Positions 9,507-18,151 of a stretch of 64,000 bases of DNA are shown here, one piece after another. How positions within the stretch are numbered: position 1 is the stretch's first letter; the number at the start of each line of letters is the position of its first letter. The notes below the pieces were generated by a model. That model was not told the DNA's origin and searched no databases. It was given only the letters and a program-made list of their open reading frames with translations. The position numbers and the translations under genes are program-made. The DNA comes from Pelagicoccus sp. SDUM812002 (lineage in GTDB: Bacteria; Verrucomicrobiota; Verrucomicrobiia; Opitutales; Opitutaceae), in NCBI RefSeq assembly GCF_031127835.1, contig NZ_JARXHX010000020.1, positions 20,549-84,548 on the forward strand, written 5' to 3'.

Positions 9507-9600
9507 CTTTGCGTCTCCTAGAAAATTGGAAAAGGTGGCGAAGATTAATCAAAAATGAATCTTGTCAAGCAACATCCAATCCAATGATCTTTCCGCCCTT

Positions 9601-10704
9601 ATGCTGAAAGCTGGTATCGTCGGTCTTCCTAACGTTGGCAAGTCAACTCTCTTCAATGCGCTCACTCGTACGCGCAAGGCGGAGTCTGCTAACTACCCCT
9701 TTTGCACCATCGACCCCAACGTGGGCGTGGTCAACGTGCCGGACGCCCGTTTGCAGGTGCTGCAGAAGATCGCTGGGACCAATGTTGTCATCCCTGCCGC
9801 CATCGAATTCGTCGACATCGCTGGTCTCGTGGAAGGTGCCAGCAAAGGGGAAGGCCTTGGCAACAAGTTTCTCGCCAACATCCGAGAAACCGACGCTATC
9901 GTGCAAGTCGTACGCTGCTTTGAGAACGACGACATCGTGCACAGCATGGGCTCGGTCGACCCCATTCGCGATATTGAGATTATTAATACAGAGCTCATCC
10001 TCTGCGACTTGGAATCCGTCGAGCGCCAAAAAGAGAAACTCGTTAAGAAAGTCCGCTCAGGCGACAAGGAAGCGGCTGCCACCGTGGAACTGATCGATCG
10101 CCTACTCCCCCACTTCAACGACGGAAAGCCAGCCAACACTCTGGAAATGTCCAAGGAGGAGCTCGAAATTCTCAAGGGACTCCACCTCCTCTCATCAAAA
10201 TCTGTAATCTATGCGGCCAACGTCATGGAGGACGACCTCGCCGAAGCAGACGCGAATCCTTTTGTAACCAAGGTGCGCGAATACGCAAAGTCCGCCCACG
10301 ATGCCGGGTGCGTGGTCATTTCCGCTCAAATCGAATCCGAGCTAATCGACCTTTCGGACGAGGACGCTAAGGAATTCCTCGCCGACCTCGGAGTGGACGA
10401 TTCGGGCGTTTCGCTACTAATTCGCGAGTCGTACGCGCTGCTCGGCCTCAAGACCTACTTCACCGCCGGCGAAAAGGAAGTGCGGGCTTGGACTTTCGAG
10501 GAGGGTATGACCGCTCCCCAATGTGCCGGAGTCATCCATACCGATTTCGAAAAAGGTTTCATCAAAGCAGAAGTGGTTGCTTACGACGACCTCAGCTCGC
10601 TAGGCAGCGTTTCCGCGGCACGCGACGCGGGTAAATATCGCCTCGAAGGTAAGGAATATCTTTTTAAAGACGGCGATGTTGCGGTTTTCCGATTTAACAA
10701 CTGA
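9601..10704 (+). CDS. ychF: Redox-regulated ATPase YchF (Obg family)
   Basis: Universal P-loop NTPase that binds the ribosome and is linked to translation and oxidative stress. I use the ATG at 9601 because MLKAGIVGLPNVGKST is the exact family start; an upstream ATG at 9562 would add 13 unrelated residues. From this start it has 367 residues, close to E. coli (363). The Walker A motif is GLPNVGKST, switch II is DIAGLVEGASKGEGLGN, and the usual NKxD is changed to the NVME form that gives the family its ATP preference. The C-terminal TGS-like domain carries TYFTAGEKEVRAWTF. It probably stands alone. Confidence 0.96.
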   Translation: MLKAGIVGLPNVGKSTLFNALTRTRKAESANYPFCTIDPNVGVVNVPDARLQVLQKIAGTNVVIPAAIEFVDIAGLVEGASKGEGLGNKFLANIRETDAIVQVVRCFENDDIVHSMGSVDPIRDIEIINTELILCDLESVERQKEKLVKKVRSGDKEAAATVELIDRLLPHFNDGKPANTLEMSKEELEILKGLHLLSSKSVIYAANVMEDDLAEADANPFVTKVREYAKSAHDAGCVVISAQIESELIDLSDEDAKEFLADLGVDDSGVSLLIRESYALLGLKTYFTAGEKEVRAWTFEEGMTAPQCAGVIHTDFEKGFIKAEVVAYDDLSSLGSVSAARDAGKYRLEGKEYLFKDGDVAVFRFNN

Positions 10705-10868
10705 ACTTAGGGACCTTTTCGAGGTCTGTTTGCCCAGCGAAATCAGGATTAAGTCGTACCCGTCCCACATTTTCCTACAGAGCGGCAGGAATGGAGCGAT
10801 TTATTCAAAACGTCGCCCCTTGTAATTAACGCAAAAGCAGCGACCTTAGGCCCAAAAGCAGCAACTAG

Positions 10869-11753
10869 ATGTACGACCGATCATACATGACACCCAGTTC
10901 CGATGATACAGCGAAAAAAACGCTAACTTGGATCATCGGAGCGAATGTAGTCGTTTTCGTTCTGCAAAACATCTTCGACCTTTCGGGCGGACCGGGAATC
11001 GTAGCTCGATTCTTCGCCTTCCACCACGATTCGTTGCAGAGCGGCATGGTCTGGACGCCGATCACCTACTCCTTTCTGCACAGCACAGGGAGCCTGTTGC
11101 CGTTGCATCTCATTTTCAATATGGTCGTGATCTACTTTTTCGGTAGAGCAGCCATGACCGCTCTCGGTCAGAAACGCTTTCTCCAACTCTACTTCGGAGC
11201 TGTCTTAGTAGGAGGATTAGCGTGGTTCGCAGCCAGTTTCGTTTCCGGAGCTGGTTCGGTTATCGGGGCCTCCGCTGCCGCCTCTGCCCTTCTCATCTTT
11301 TTCGCCTGCCTCAATCCAGACCGCGAAGTGCTTCTCTTCTTCGTTATTCCAGTCAAGCCTCGCTACCTGGCATACTTTTACGTGGGGATCGGAATATTAG
11401 GTCTCTTTTTCCAAGAGCTTTTTGCGAAGGGTCCCAACGCCGTAGCCCATTCCGCCCACCTGGGGGGAATGCTCTTCGCGTTCCTCTTCCACAAGTACGT
11501 CTACCAACCGAATCCTTACGACAATTCCGGCACCGTCTCCTTATCTTTCGCACGCTTCTTCAAGAAACGTCCTAAAACCGAGAAGAGCACGTCCGGCTAC
11601 ACCTACCGAGTCAACGTGTCCAGGGATACACGCGACCTGAAAGAAGAGGTCGATCGCATTCTCGACAAAATTAACAGCAAGGGTTTCGCCTCACTTTCTT
11701 CGAAAGAGAAGGAAGTTTTGGACGAAGCGCGAGATCTGCTAAGGAAACGATAA
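10869..11753 (+). CDS. Rhomboid-family intramembrane serine protease
   Basis: Polytopic membrane protein of 294 residues with about six hydrophobic helices between residues 18 and 215. It keeps the rhomboid catalytic set: HLIFN (His80, Asn84) in the second helix, GASA with Ser135, and HSAHLGG with His197. It should therefore be an active intramembrane protease. The C-terminal 80 residues are hydrophilic and charged, ending in a cytoplasmic helix (EEVDRILDKINSKGFASLS..EVLDEARDLL), a form often seen after rhomboids in this phylum. The start could also be the Met six codons later. It precedes prc by 135 bp; a paralogue without catalytic residues lies at 14804-15586. The substrate is unknown. Confidence 0.88.
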   Translation: MYDRSYMTPSSDDTAKKTLTWIIGANVVVFVLQNIFDLSGGPGIVARFFAFHHDSLQSGMVWTPITYSFLHSTGSLLPLHLIFNMVVIYFFGRAAMTALGQKRFLQLYFGAVLVGGLAWFAASFVSGAGSVIGASAAASALLIFFACLNPDREVLLFFVIPVKPRYLAYFYVGIGILGLFFQELFAKGPNAVAHSAHLGGMLFAFLFHKYVYQPNPYDNSGTVSLSFARFFKKRPKTEKSTSGYTYRVNVSRDTRDLKEEVDRILDKINSKGFASLSSKEKEVLDEARDLLRKR

Positions 11754-11888
11754 GCGGGGAATTTCCATTCCGCGCTGGCAAAAACTGCCGTAATCCGTAG
11801 TAAAACAAAACAATTACCAACCCCCGTCGACCGAAATAAGGAATCCAGAACCCACGCAGTCGACAGACAGAACTCGAACCAGAACCCT

Positions 11889-14198
11889 ATGATCAAGCGC
11901 TTAACTGCCGCAGCAGCTTTGCTCGGCCTCGCCATCGTACCCATCAGTTACTGCGTCACTGCCGTTGACGACGTGACCAAGGGTGAACTGCCTAAATTGG
12001 AGAGTACAGCTCTCATGCAAAACGAGGCTCGGCTCATCGTCGAAATGCTCGAAACCATGCACTTCGAGAGCGCCGAGATTTCAAACGAGACCTTTGCCGA
12101 GCTTATCACCCACTTCATGGAGGCACTCGACTACAACAAACTGTTCTACCTTTCCGAGCACGAGAAAAGTTTCACTGAAAAGTACGGCGACTCACTCGGC
12201 TTCAAGTTGCGCTACCAAGGAGAACTGGAAGCCGCCTTCGAGGTTTACACCCTCTATCGAGACCGTGTGATCACCCGCGTCGATTGGGTGCTCGCTCAAC
12301 TCGAGAAGGAATGGTCATTCGACGAGGACGAATACTTCATCTACGACCGCAGCGAGAGTCCTTGGCCCAGCAGCGAAGAGGAGGCAGACGAACTTTGGCG
12401 CCTCCGCATCAAGTACGAGTTGCTGCAGGAGATCCTAAACGATAAGACTCAGGAGGAAGCCAAGGAACGCATCACCAAGCGCTACAAGCGTGTACTCCGC
12501 AGCATCTATGAGAATAGCTCGAAAGACGTCCAAGAAATTTTCCTAACGAGCCTCACAAAGATGTTCGATCCACACTCCAGCTTCCTATCCTCAGATACGC
12601 TGGAAGACTTCAACATCAGCATGCGTCTGAAGCTAATAGGTATAGGTGCGATGCTAAGCGAAGAGGATGGCTATTGCGTAATTCGCGAACTTGTCCCTGG
12701 CGCCCCTGCAATTCGCAGCAAAAAACTCAAGCCGAACGACCGCATCGTCGCCGTCGCCCAAGAGAATGAGGAACCGGTCGACATCATCGGCATGGGGCTT
12801 CGCAAAATTGTTGATCAAATCCGCGGCGAAAAAGGATCGAAGGTTACTCTAACAATCATCCCGGCCGACGCTACCGACGATTCCGTGCGCGAGGATGTGG
12901 TTATCGTTCGCGATGAAGTTCATATCAATTCCAGCCGCACTACCGGCAAGATTTTTGAAGTTCCGGACGCCAATGGAAACTCTAACCCGATCGGCGTCAT
13001 CGATATACCTACTTTCTACGGTGGGGACGAATACATCGAAAATGGACAACGCTACACCACAAGCGTCACCGCCGATGTCGAAGAGCTCGTTCTCAAGATG
13101 AAGGCAGAGGGCGTACAGGGTATCGTGCTCGACCTTCGTCGCAATGGCGGCGGACTCCTTGACGAGGCCATCAAAATGACAGGTCTCTTCATCCGACGCG
13201 GGCCCGTCGTACAGGTTCGCGAGAAGAGCGGCTACGTCGTCTCCCACATGGACCGCGATCCTAAGGTAGCTTACAGTGGCCCGCTAGCCGTGCTCACCTC
13301 TCGCTATAGCGCCTCCGCTTCTGAGATCCTAGCGGGGGCCCTGCAAAACTACGGTCGCTCCATCACCATCGGAAACTCATCTACCCACGGTAAAGGCACT
13401 GTGCAGCAAGTCTTCTCGCTCGACCAATACGTACTGAGAAAGGAGCTCGCCAACGACCGTGCTGGAGCCGCTAAGCTCACCATTCGCAAGTTCTATTTAC
13501 CCAATGGCTTCTCTACTCAAAGAAAAGGAGTCGTACCCGACATCCAACTTCACTCCATGGAGGAGGTAACCGCTGTTGGCGAAGCAGATCTTCCGCAATC
13601 TCTATCCTGGGACTACATCAAGCCAGTCGCTCGATTCGTGGAAATGACCCTCAAGAACAGTCTATTGGAAACGCTCACCATGAACAGCGAAGAGAGAGCC
13701 AAATCACTCGAGGAATTCAACTTCCTACAGAAACGACTCGACTGGTTTGCCGAGCGCGAAGAACGGAAACAAATTTCGCTCAACCTTGAAAAGCGCAAAA
13801 TCATGATGGAGCAGGACGAGGTATTCCTCGACGCAATTAAGGAGGAGCAGCGACAGCTCGCCGAAAACAACTACGAATACACAGAGATAAAACTCGACAG
13901 TGTAGTTCGCGAAGAAGCCCAGCGAGAACTGGAGGAAGAGGCATCGAAAGCCGAAGAACCCGAGGTGACAGCAGTCCCAGAGGCCAGCGAAGAAAGCGAT
14001 CCGGAGGTCGCCGCTGCGGATCCAGAGAATTCTGCGGAAGAAGAAGAAGAGGAGGAACTTCCCGAGTTCGACATTCAACTTCGCGAGACACTTCGCATCA
14101 TGACAGAAGCCATCGGCATCGAGCCCGATCCGGTGGACTGGAGTCAACCAGCACTCCCGATCGCTTCGAAGTCACGTTTCGAACGGCTGCTCAACTAG
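11889..14198 (+). CDS. prc: C-terminal (tail-specific) processing protease, Prc/CtpA family, S41
   Basis: Secreted or periplasmic serine protease that trims proteins from their C-termini. Residues 1-21 form a signal peptide (MIKRLTAAAALLGLAI...). After a helical N-terminal region (about 30-230, TSP_N type) comes a PDZ domain (about 240-330) and the S41 core. The catalytic Ser is about residue 476 in SASASE, and the general base Lys is about 502 in GKGTVQQ. The C-terminal DUF3340-like region is helical and contains a Glu-rich stretch (about 690-735) that is unusual in length. The 769 residues place it with the large Prc type. A terminator follows. A likely partner in membrane-protein quality control is the rhomboid upstream, but that is inference. 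Confidence 0.93.
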   Translation: MIKRLTAAAALLGLAIVPISYCVTAVDDVTKGELPKLESTALMQNEARLIVEMLETMHFESAEISNETFAELITHFMEALDYNKLFYLSEHEKSFTEKYGDSLGFKLRYQGELEAAFEVYTLYRDRVITRVDWVLAQLEKEWSFDEDEYFIYDRSESPWPSSEEEADELWRLRIKYELLQEILNDKTQEEAKERITKRYKRVLRSIYENSSKDVQEIFLTSLTKMFDPHSSFLSSDTLEDFNISMRLKLIGIGAMLSEEDGYCVIRELVPGAPAIRSKKLKPNDRIVAVAQENEEPVDIIGMGLRKIVDQIRGEKGSKVTLTIIPADATDDSVREDVVIVRDEVHINSSRTTGKIFEVPDANGNSNPIGVIDIPTFYGGDEYIENGQRYTTSVTADVEELVLKMKAEGVQGIVLDLRRNGGGLLDEAIKMTGLFIRRGPVVQVREKSGYVVSHMDRDPKVAYSGPLAVLTSRYSASASEILAGALQNYGRSITIGNSSTHGKGTVQQVFSLDQYVLRKELANDRAGAAKLTIRKFYLPNGFSTQRKGVVPDIQLHSMEEVTAVGEADLPQSLSWDYIKPVARFVEMTLKNSLLETLTMNSEERAKSLEEFNFLQKRLDWFAEREERKQISLNLEKRKIMMEQDEVFLDAIKEEQRQLAENNYEYTEIKLDSVVREEAQRELEEEASKAEEPEVTAVPEASEESDPEVAAADPENSAEEEEEEELPEFDIQLRETLRIMTEAIGIEPDPVDWSQPALPIASKSRFERLLN

Positions 14199-14228
14199 CA
14201 AATCCAGAGCAATATTTGAATTCACGAC

Positions 14229-14262
14229 AAAGCCGCCTTCCTTTCAATGGGGAGGCGGCTTT
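14229..14262 (+). terminator. Terminator after prc
   Basis: Ten-base stem (14229-14238 with 14253-14262) about 30 bp after the prc stop. The T tract is short, so strength is uncertain. It faces the LuxR-type gene and may serve both strands. Confidence 0.6.
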
Positions 14263-14293
14263 CGTCTGGAAAGTTCTTTGATGCCGCTAGCGA

Positions 14294-14569
14294 CTACTCA
14301 GGCTTGAGCTGCCAATTGTTTGTAAGAGCACAGACAATCGCTGCGTAGCGGTTCTCTATTCCGAGCTTACGGAAAATGCTTTCGCAGTGTTTTTCCACGG
14401 TGCGGTGGCTTATCCCAAGGATGCGACCGATGTCTCCATTAGTCTTGCCTTCGACGATCCAGAAAAGCACTTGCTTTTCGCGTTTCGTCAATCGATCGAG
14501 CTGTTCGACACTAGGAATAGATCTCTCGCGAGCTTCTGGGTCAGTTTCGGACAAATGGTTGGATTTCAC
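14294..14569 (-). CDS. Small LuxR-type DNA-binding protein
   Basis: Just 91 residues, almost all of it a GerE/LuxR helix-turn-helix (about residues 25-85: LTKREKQVLFWIVEGKT, ISHRTVEKHCESIFRKLGI). There is no receiver, PAS or autoinducer domain, so it is a stand-alone HTH like GerE or the short orphan regulators. The N-terminal 20 residues are hydrophilic with no recognisable domain. It stands alone between convergent prc and the dead-rhomboid gene; 234 bp separate it from the latter. Targets cannot be told from sequence. Confidence 0.85.
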   Translation of the reverse strand: MKSNHLSETDPEARERSIPSVEQLDRLTKREKQVLFWIVEGKTNGDIGRILGISHRTVEKHCESIFRKLGIENRYAAIVCALTNNWQLKPE

Positions 14570-14803
14570 AGTTGGATTAGATTCCGGATTACTCCCCTTA
14601 AGCCATAACAGCTGCCCAAGGGGCTCGGTCTCTCACGCAGCAGATTCTCTGCTTCGCAACGCTTCGACCAGAGTTGGATGATTACTTTACGGACTTTTTA
14701 CTAAGCCCGCTCCTTAACCTTAGTCAATAGTGGATATTTCCAGCCATACTGTCTCAGGTAATCTACTAGAGCCTTTCGACTGCTTAAAATCGAGCGACTC
14801 CAG

Positions 14804-15586
14804 TCAATCTTCCTCCCGGAGGGGAACGCACTCGGAGCAGACGGCACCGTCTTTCCTGTAGCGGAAATCGCGATCTGGGTGGGAAACATCCGTCGCTCCG
14901 CAAACCGAGCAAGTGTGAAAAGGTTCAACTTCGAGCCTGCGCTTTTCGGACTTCATCGTTCGCACACGTTTTTTCGATCGAACCCCACGGATGATCTCCG
15001 CTCCAAAGAAGATTGGGAAATTAATGAGCGAAGCGACAAACTCCAGCTTCGTCGCGGGACCCTCTCGAAGTACGAAGAATAGAGCCATGGCAAAAGTGAA
15101 CCAGCCGAGCCACTTCATTTTCACCGGCAGAACAAAAAACAGATTCAGCTCGATCTCCGGATGAAGGTAAGCAAACGCCAAGAAAATAGAGGTAAGAAGG
15201 AAATAGCTCGAAAACGAGTGATATGGGAATACGACGCCCGAGGCTACGACGCACACAATCCCCAACAACACATACAGGTTATAGCGAAACGCTCCCCAAT
15301 GTTCCTCAAGGGCACTGCCCATCATATGCAGGATCATCAGCGAAAACGCGATCCAGATGAGACTGAAGGTCTTCGGAATGAGAATGAAACTGACAGGATT
15401 CCAAAAATAACCTCCCAAGAAATTCACGAGGCGATATTCCATCAGCTCCAACATCCGGGCAGCCGTCTCCGGAGGCGAAATCGCTACCATCAGAAAAGTT
15501 AGGGCCTGCCCTACTACGATGTAATTAGTCAGACCCCGAATGGCCCAGGAACCAAAACGCTTCTCCAGCTTGTCTAAAAAACTCAT
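14804..15586 (-). CDS. Catalytically dead rhomboid-like membrane protein with C-terminal zinc ribbon
   Basis: 260 residues. Helices between about 15 and 200 follow the same order as the active rhomboid at 10869 and share the HPEIELNLFFVLPVK motif (NPDREVLLFFVIPVK there). At the position of the catalytic Ser it has Tyr128 (SSYF instead of GASA), and the catalytic His region reads SLINFP without His, so it cannot be a protease of this type. After a basic linker, residues 226-253 hold two CxxC pairs (Cys226, 229, 250, 253), a probable zinc ribbon on the cytoplasmic side. It lies 13 bp after queF and is likely co-transcribed. Function unknown; a membrane adaptor or iRhom-like binder is only a guess. 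Confidence 0.75.
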   Translation of the reverse strand: MSFLDKLEKRFGSWAIRGLTNYIVVGQALTFLMVAISPPETAARMLELMEYRLVNFLGGYFWNPVSFILIPKTFSLIWIAFSLMILHMMGSALEEHWGAFRYNLYVLLGIVCVVASGVVFPYHSFSSYFLLTSIFLAFAYLHPEIELNLFFVLPVKMKWLGWFTFAMALFFVLREGPATKLEFVASLINFPIFFGAEIIRGVRSKKRVRTMKSEKRRLEVEPFHTCSVCGATDVSHPDRDFRYRKDGAVCSECVPLREED

Positions 15587-15599
15587 GATTTAGCCGTAA

Positions 15600-15980
15600 C
15601 TACGCGTCAGTCCTAGGAAACTCTGCAACGGACTCGATAGTGATGCCGCCTCTCGGTTTTTGCACGGTCAGAACTTTGCAGCGTTTGGGAGAGATGTCCG
15701 CAACCACCCGATCGCAGATTTCCGCCGCGATCTTTTCCGCAAACATCGCCTTGTCGTTGAAACCCCAGAGGAAGAGCTTGAGGCTCTTACTCTCGATACA
15801 AAGCGCGTCAGGCACGTACTCGATCGATACTGTGTAGAGATCAGGCTGACCCGTTATTGGACACGAGCTGGTCAACTCGTCCGATGTCATAGTCACCAGA
15901 GACACCCCTTTCGGCGCCTCGAAGCTGTCCAGCTCCGTCACCGGTTCTCGAACTATTTTCCCTAGGTATTTCGATTCCAT
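15600..15980 (-). CDS. queF: NADPH-dependent 7-cyano-7-deazaguanine reductase (preQ0 reductase)
   Basis: Reduces preQ0 to preQ1 in queuosine tRNA modification. At 126 residues it is the short, unimodular (YkvM/type I) form of the T-fold family. The active-site Cys40 lies in SSCPITGQPD, and the family motif ESKSLKLF is at 63-70. It heads a two-gene leftward unit with the rhomboid-like gene. No other queuosine genes are in the window. Confidence 0.92.
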   Translation of the reverse strand: MESKYLGKIVREPVTELDSFEAPKGVSLVTMTSDELTSSCPITGQPDLYTVSIEYVPDALCIESKSLKLFLWGFNDKAMFAEKIAAEICDRVVADISPKRCKVLTVQKPRGGITIESVAEFPRTDA

Positions 15981-16139
15981 AAGCCCTAATTTTCTGAAAC
16001 GCTCAGACTATCGAAGCCGAAACAGCCAACATCAAGCTTTGCATGCGGGGGATTCTCCAAGACTGCCCTTTTAGCTCAATCTAATGTTGCAGCAGACAGA
16101 GAGCTTGCGACCGCCGACGGCTCCGCTAAGTTTCGCGCT

Positions 16140-17912
16140 ATGTCCATCTACCCCAGATTGCCGCTACTTTTCCTCGCAACCTTCCTGAGCGCCGAACTGC
16201 TCGCAAAATCCTCCTTCTGGACCGCGCACGAGACGGACGCTGTCGAGTGGCTCCACTGGAATGAAGAGACCCTCCGAAAAGCCGCCGACACCGACAAACC
16301 GCTCTTTTTTTTCGTAGGGCACTACGGCAACAGCCTCGCTCGCTCTATGCTTGGCGAGACTTTCCAGAACACCACCATTGCAAGCACTCTCAACGAAACC
16401 GCGATCCCTGTACTGGTTGACATCAACGAGGAACCTGAACTCGCTTCCCTGCTCGGCCAAATGGCTAACGAGCACTTTTCGGCAAACGAGCTACCCACCT
16501 GCATCTGGACCGATACTCACCTAGCGCCCCTCAACGGCGGCGGCTATTTTCCGCCTACCGACGATTGGGGCGGACAAGGTTTTCTGAGCGTTGCCCGGAA
16601 CGTATCCGAACAGTGGTTGAACAATCGAGCCGACTTCGTCGCCTCAGCTAAAAACAGACTGGAAGAGTCACTCACTCAGTCGTCGATTAGTCTAAGCCAG
16701 CTCGCGGCAATCCCAGAAACGTACTCTGCCGAGTCGTTCGTCGATCAAGAAGCCCCTACCCTCTCCGCACTCGCTCTCTACAACAGTGCCCGATACGCCC
16801 GCACTCTACCTGATTCAGAATCTAAGGAGCTAGCGGCCGAGTTGCACAAGTTCATCGGGCAGGTGGTAAACGGGGCAGGATTCGACAGTATCGACGGCGG
16901 CTTCTTCATCGGATCCAATGACCCCAATTGGAAACTCCCCCTCTTTCAAAAGTCTACCAGCGACCAGGCCTACATGCTGCTCGCTCTTTCAGAGCTCTAC
17001 GAAATAGACCAAAAATCCGAATACAAATTCCTGATCGAACTAACGGTTGCGTTTATCGAGCAAAAACTGCTCAAAGAAAATGGACTCGCGATCCAGTACC
17101 TCGACAGCTTTGCAGAGGGTGAAACGCCTGACATGACAGAAGGTTCCTATTATCTCATCGAAGGAACCCAAGTGGCGAAGCTAGATTCTAAGGCAAGAGA
17201 GGCGTGGGGACTCTCAACAGAGGGGAATCTCGACGAAGACACCGACATCCTCGGCATCTACAAAGGATTGAACGTCCCCTTTGCGCATTCGGAACAAGCC
17301 TTAAGCCATGAACTCGACAAGGAACGCAAGGCTCTCCGTAAACTACGCTCGAAGAAAGCGTTCCCCCTGTCCGACAAAAATGGATACACCGCGACCAACG
17401 CCCTTCTCGCCAGAGGATTGACTGCGGCAGCTGAGGCCCTCGGAGATACCGATCTCACTAAATTAGCGAACTCTCATTTGCAGAGGACAATCCAAGCTAA
17501 TTTTGACGCAGTCAGCGGAACACTCTACAATTCAGACGACCGGATTCAAAAGGCGTCCTCTCACGCCTATGCCCAGTTGGCTGCGGCCGCTCTAAGCCTG
17601 AAAGAGAGTAATAATGAATCTTTGGATACAGCGAAAGCAATCTACTCCGCTTGGCAAGGGGACTCGCGGTATCTGGAAGACAATGCGCTAGCACGTAAGA
17701 TAGGCATCCAAGATATGTCCTCTGCTATATATCTCGACGGAATTTTAGAGAGTCCAGTCGCGCTTCACCTGGAAAACCAACTCAAGTTAGGCGAAGCCCA
17801 GGCACCTGCGACATCCAGCCTTTTAGAGTCGGCGCCTAGCGAGCTCCAATATCCATCGCAGTTTCTCGAATCGCTTCAGGTCGTTGCGAGACTCTTAGTC
17901 AGTCAAGATTGA
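16140..17912 (+). CDS. YyaL/SSP411-like (DUF255) secreted protein lacking the CxxC
   Basis: 590 residues. A signal peptide (residues 1-22) is followed by a thioredoxin-like DUF255 domain (about 28-165), whose landmarks are VEWLHWNEETLRKAADTDKP, VLVDINEEPEL and LNGGGYFPPTD. The rest is a helical (alpha/alpha) toroid-like region (GGFFIGSNDPNWKLPLFQKST; ATNALLARGLTAAAEALGD). In normal members the thioredoxin domain carries GYSTCHWCHVM; here the same place reads GHYGNSLARSM, with Asn64 and Ala67 in place of the two Cys. So it keeps the fold but should have no redox activity. The secretion signal is also unusual for the family. Biological role unknown. Confidence 0.8.
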   Translation: MSIYPRLPLLFLATFLSAELLAKSSFWTAHETDAVEWLHWNEETLRKAADTDKPLFFFVGHYGNSLARSMLGETFQNTTIASTLNETAIPVLVDINEEPELASLLGQMANEHFSANELPTCIWTDTHLAPLNGGGYFPPTDDWGGQGFLSVARNVSEQWLNNRADFVASAKNRLEESLTQSSISLSQLAAIPETYSAESFVDQEAPTLSALALYNSARYARTLPDSESKELAAELHKFIGQVVNGAGFDSIDGGFFIGSNDPNWKLPLFQKSTSDQAYMLLALSELYEIDQKSEYKFLIELTVAFIEQKLLKENGLAIQYLDSFAEGETPDMTEGSYYLIEGTQVAKLDSKAREAWGLSTEGNLDEDTDILGIYKGLNVPFAHSEQALSHELDKERKALRKLRSKKAFPLSDKNGYTATNALLARGLTAAAEALGDTDLTKLANSHLQRTIQANFDAVSGTLYNSDDRIQKASSHAYAQLAAAALSLKESNNESLDTAKAIYSAWQGDSRYLEDNALARKIGIQDMSSAIYLDGILESPVALHLENQLKLGEAQAPATSSLLESAPSELQYPSQFLESLQVVARLLVSQD

Positions 17913-18151
17913 GGCACAGTCAGACGGACCTCTGGTCCCTTCTGGAGGAGTTTACCTCTGGACCAACTCGCCGCGTCTCACTTTGGCAGGTAATTTCGTG
18001 GGTTTCGAGTTAAGGGGCCCCACAGGAAACCTCCCTAGACTCAAGTCAGCTTCTCCCGGCAGGTTGTGAGCTCCATCCTTGGCGTCGCTAGAGGATAGTA
18101 AGCTTTAAGGTTCTTAGAGTCCGGACCGTAACATGGTGACAACAACGTCAC

